From positions 1 to 33,163 of the forward strand of contig DATIYJ010000048.1 in assembly GCA_035517655.1 (NCBI GenBank): a stretch of 33,163 bases of DNA, given 5' to 3'. The position numbers and the translations under genes were made by a program. The first letter of the stretch is position 1; each line of letters starts with the position of its first letter. Shown piece after piece: positions 31,018 to 33,163 of the stretch. The stretch comes from Nitrospiria bacterium. GTDB lineage: Bacteria; Nitrospirota; Nitrospiria; JACQBZ01. Below the pieces are notes generated by a model. The model was not told where the DNA came from. It made no database searches and saw only the letters and a program-made list of their open reading frames with translations.

Positions 31018-31980
31018 TCACGCCCCTTCATCTTCCAACAAATCCGTCAGGTGCCGCGCAACCGAACGGGCCAGCGCATCCAGATGGTATCCCCCCTCCA
31101 GACAGGACAGAACCCTTCCTTGACAAAAGGACCGGGCCCAACCCTGAACCATCCGGGTCATTTCCCCGAATCCGTCCTCGGTCACACTCATGTTGGCCAG
31201 CGGATCCGCCCGATGGGCATCAAAACCGGCCGAGATCAGAATGAAGTCCGGCCGAAACGCCTCGACGGCGGGGCGGAGCGATTTTTCAAAGACCGAAATG
31301 TATTCCTCGTCCCCTTGGCCCGGCGATAACGGGCAGTTCAGCGTATAGCCTTCACCCGCGCGGCGGCCGTGTTCGTCCGCCCCCCCCGTTCCGGGATAAA
31401 GGGGAAACTGGTGAACGCTGAAGTAGAAGACGGTCGGGTCCTCTTCAAAGATATGCTGCGTCCCGTTTCCATGGTGGACGTCCCAGTCGATGATCATCAC
31501 GCGGGAAACGCGATGCCGTTCCTGCAGGTAACGCGCCGCGACCGCAACGTTATTATAAAGACAGAACCCCATCGCTCGATTGGACTCGGCGTGATGTCCC
31601 GGGGGACGCACGGCGCAAAACGCGTTTTTAAACCGGCCGGACATGATCCCGTCCGCCGCCGTCAGCGTTCCTTCCACGGCCAGCAGCGCCGCGCGATACG
31701 ACTCGGGAGACATCACCGTATCCGCGTCGATGCGGGCGAGTCCGGCGTCGGGCCGGAGGCGCTCGAGGCGGTTCAGATAATCGGGCCGGTGAACACGGGA
31801 AATCCAGTCCGCCAGGTCCGGCCTCGGCGGACCGGGACGAACGGCCGACAAGCGTTTCGTCAATCCCGTCTCATCCAATCGGTCGATAATGGCCTTCAAA
31901 CGAACCGCCGATTCGGGATGATGGGGGCCGGTATCATGCAGAAGATAGTCGGGATGAAAGATCAGTCCGGTGGAATCCAT
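31018..31980 (-). CDS. Histone-deacetylase-family zinc hydrolase (acetoin utilisation/acetylpolyamine amidohydrolase-like)
   Basis: This 320-residue arginase/deacetylase-fold enzyme resembles class II HDACs. H129-H130 are in RPPGHHAES. The zinc ligands are D167 and H169 in IIDWDVHHGNG and D254 in SAGFDAH, and the catalytic Tyr is Y298 in LEGGYHL. Bacterial members remove acyl groups from small amines or from lysines; the substrate is not readable here. AGGA lies 8 nt before the ATG. It heads a three-gene operon. Confidence 0.93.
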   Translation of the reverse strand: MDSTGLIFHPDYLLHDTGPHHPESAVRLKAIIDRLDETGLTKRLSAVRPGPPRPDLADWISRVHRPDYLNRLERLRPDAGLARIDADTVMSPESYRAALLAVEGTLTAADGIMSGRFKNAFCAVRPPGHHAESNRAMGFCLYNNVAVAARYLQERHRVSRVMIIDWDVHHGNGTQHIFEEDPTVFYFSVHQFPLYPGTGGADEHGRRAGEGYTLNCPLSPGQGDEEYISVFEKSLRPAVEAFRPDFILISAGFDAHRADPLANMSVTEDGFGEMTRMVQGWARSFCQGRVLSCLEGGYHLDALARSVARHLTDLLEDEGA

Positions 31981-32093
31981 AGCCGTATCCTAACACAGGA
32001 TGACGGGCTGGGCAAGTTAAGGAGAAACGGCCGGCCGCGCTTGCTATCCGGCGCGGCCTTCAAACATGGCGGGATTTTTTTGAGCGGACTGGA

Positions 32094-32242
32094 TCAACAG
32101 CCCTTCTCCGGTCCATCGTTTTTCAATTCCCACGGCGACTCGTGCAGCCATCGGGTCAGCTCATCGAGCGGATAAGCACCACGGCGTCGGACTCCTTATA
32201 ACGATACCTCCGGGTCTCCCCTTTAAATCGGCGGGCGGGCAC
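32094..32242 (-). other. Possible gene remnant downstream of the diguanylate cyclase
   Basis: Two overlapping short minus-strand frames have protein-like composition. One (32156-32242, from a GTG) reads ARRFKGETRRYRYKESDAVV and ends LIRSMS. The other (32094-32195, no start codon) contains AYPLDELTRWLHESPWELKN. Together they look like a frameshifted small gene, but they overlap rather than abut, so either could be chance. The remainder of the 242-nt gap (31981-32222) shows nothing. Confidence 0.3.
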
Positions 32243-33163
32243 ACATAACCCGGTCTCGTCCTTCCGCCTTGGCCCGATAGAGGGCCAGATCCGCGGCCCG
32301 CAAGAGATCCTCCGCGTTTGAGCCGTGATCCGGAAAAACGGCGACCCCCAAAGACAACGTGATGCCCTCTAATAACCGGTCGCGGTATTGCGGCTTCAAC
32401 TGTCTGACCTCCTTGCAAACCGATTGGGCTCTCCGCAGCGTATCCTCCATGGAGGCCCCCGGCAAGATCAAGGTGAATTCCTCTCCACCGTAACGGCACG
32501 CGATGTCTCCCCTGCGGATTTTTTCATTGAAGAATCGGCCCAGCGCGCTTAAAACCACATCGCCCGCTTCATGTCCGTGAGTGTCGTTGTACCGCTTGAA
32601 CCGGTCGATGTCGATCATGACCACTCCGATCGCTTGGCCGGCACGTTCGGCACGACAGACTTCCTTGACCATCATCTCTTCCAGAAAGCGCCGATTAAAC
32701 AGTCCGGTCAGGGGATCGCGGATCGCCTGATTGCGCAATACATCTCGCAAAAGGATGTTCGAAAGCGCCAGCGCGATCTGCTCGGCCACGGTCGCCGCCA
32801 GCCGCTGCTGCGCTTTTTCCGGATGTTCCTTGCCGTCATTGCTTCCGCCGGGATCATCGGACTTCGACAGGGTTAAATGTAAAATACCCAGCACATCGTT
32901 TTGGGCCTGTATCGGGATGCAGAGGTAGCCCGTTGATAAGGGCTGTTTGACATGCGGACAAATAAGGCCGGAATCGGAATCGTCCACCCGATGGATCTGC
33001 CCTTTCCGCAAGGCCCAGCAATCTTGAGGAGGAAAAAGGCGCTCCTCTGGGGGAGAGGATCCCCAGGCGACCGTTCTCTCGACCAGATTCCGGGAGGCCA
33101 TCAGCATGTAGAGCGCGCCCGACTCGATTGGAAACAAATGTCGGATAGAGCGGAGGATAACGT
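32223..33163 (-). CDS. GAF-GGDEF diguanylate cyclase, partial at the N-terminus
   Basis: The frame is open to the right edge, so the start lies outside the window. The visible part has a GAF domain with the cyclase-associated signature DCWALRKGQIHRV followed by CPHV and YLCIPIQA. A GGDEF domain follows from RDPLTGLFNRRFLEEM to the end. The active-site motif is RYGGEEF, the metal Asp lie in MIDIDRFK, and the inhibitory I-site R-x2-D sits five residues before GGEEF (RRGD). It should make cyclic di-GMP with product inhibition. A TTG in MFPIESG at 33137 is only an internal codon. Confidence 0.93.
   Translation of the reverse strand, partial: VILRSIRHLFPIESGALYMLMASRNLVERTVAWGSSPPEERLFPPQDCWALRKGQIHRVDDSDSGLICPHVKQPLSTGYLCIPIQAQNDVLGILHLTLSKSDDPGGSNDGKEHPEKAQQRLAATVAEQIALALSNILLRDVLRNQAIRDPLTGLFNRRFLEEMMVKEVCRAERAGQAIGVVMIDIDRFKRYNDTHGHEAGDVVLSALGRFFNEKIRRGDIACRYGGEEFTLILPGASMEDTLRRAQSVCKEVRQLKPQYRDRLLEGITLSLGVAVFPDHGSNAEDLLRAADLALYRAKAEGRDRVMCARPPI

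Noticed and set aside
1-33163. CRISPR array, prophage, complete insertion sequence or origin of replication
   Set aside because: No regularly spaced repeats, cas, integrase, transposase or DnaA-box clusters were seen.

Overview
The window looks like a chromosomal segment of a Nitrospirota-like chemolithoautotroph (Nitrospira/Leptospirillum/Manganitrophus side of the tree). This is inference from gene content: a two-subunit biotin-dependent carboxylase of the type used with the reductive TCA cycle, an hpnCDE squalene operon, a very large periplasmic multicopper oxidase, and GAF-based signalling proteins. No rRNA, tRNA, CRISPR array or intact insertion sequence was seen.

Layout. (1) 1-7405, all minus strand. 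hemE is translationally coupled to a GAF histidine kinase and a NarL-type response regulator. These are followed by a small receiver-like protein that has lost its acidic pair, and by a tandem multicopper oxidase of at least 1287 residues that runs off the left edge. The first half of the oxidase has all copper motifs. The second half has lost its type 1 copper site and carries an inserted domain. (2) 7406-13993: a divergent promoter region, a patatin-like lipase, the overlapping hpnC-hpnD-hpnE operon (farnesyl diphosphate to squalene), a convergent NmrA-like oxidoreductase and a YheT-type hydrolase. (3) 13994-21980 is accessory DNA. It holds a proteobacterial-looking marR-emrA-emrB-nodT efflux operon behind a strong promoter with an inverted repeat, then two toxin-antitoxin pairs (Gp49-like toxin/XRE antitoxin and HigB/HigA), degenerate duplicated fragments, a small basic protein and a small conserved hypothetical. 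(4) 22224-30020 returns to core genes on the minus strand: carboxyltransferase/biotin carrier, biotin carboxylase, a zincin-like metalloprotease, homoserine kinase, TldE and TldD. (5) 30202-33163, minus strand: a three-gene operon (histone-deacetylase-like hydrolase, thioredoxin-like [2Fe-2S] ferredoxin, unknown protein) and a GAF-GGDEF diguanylate cyclase cut by the right edge.

How genes work together. HpnD, HpnC and HpnE act in sequence to make squalene for hopanoids; no squalene-hopene cyclase is in the window. The two carboxylase subunits form one enzyme. TldD and TldE form one protease. MarR probably represses its own EmrAB-NodT tripartite pump. Each toxin-antitoxin pair should be autoregulated, and the first has a clear operator palindrome over its promoter. 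The gene order of kinase, regulator, receiver-like protein and oxidase suggests, without proving, that the two-component system controls the oxidase.

The most unusual points are the asymmetric tandem oxidase with its inserted domain, the receiver-like protein beside it, the cysteine cluster in the kinase GAF domain, and toxin genes whose -10 box lies 5 nt from the start codon, which predicts leaderless mRNAs.
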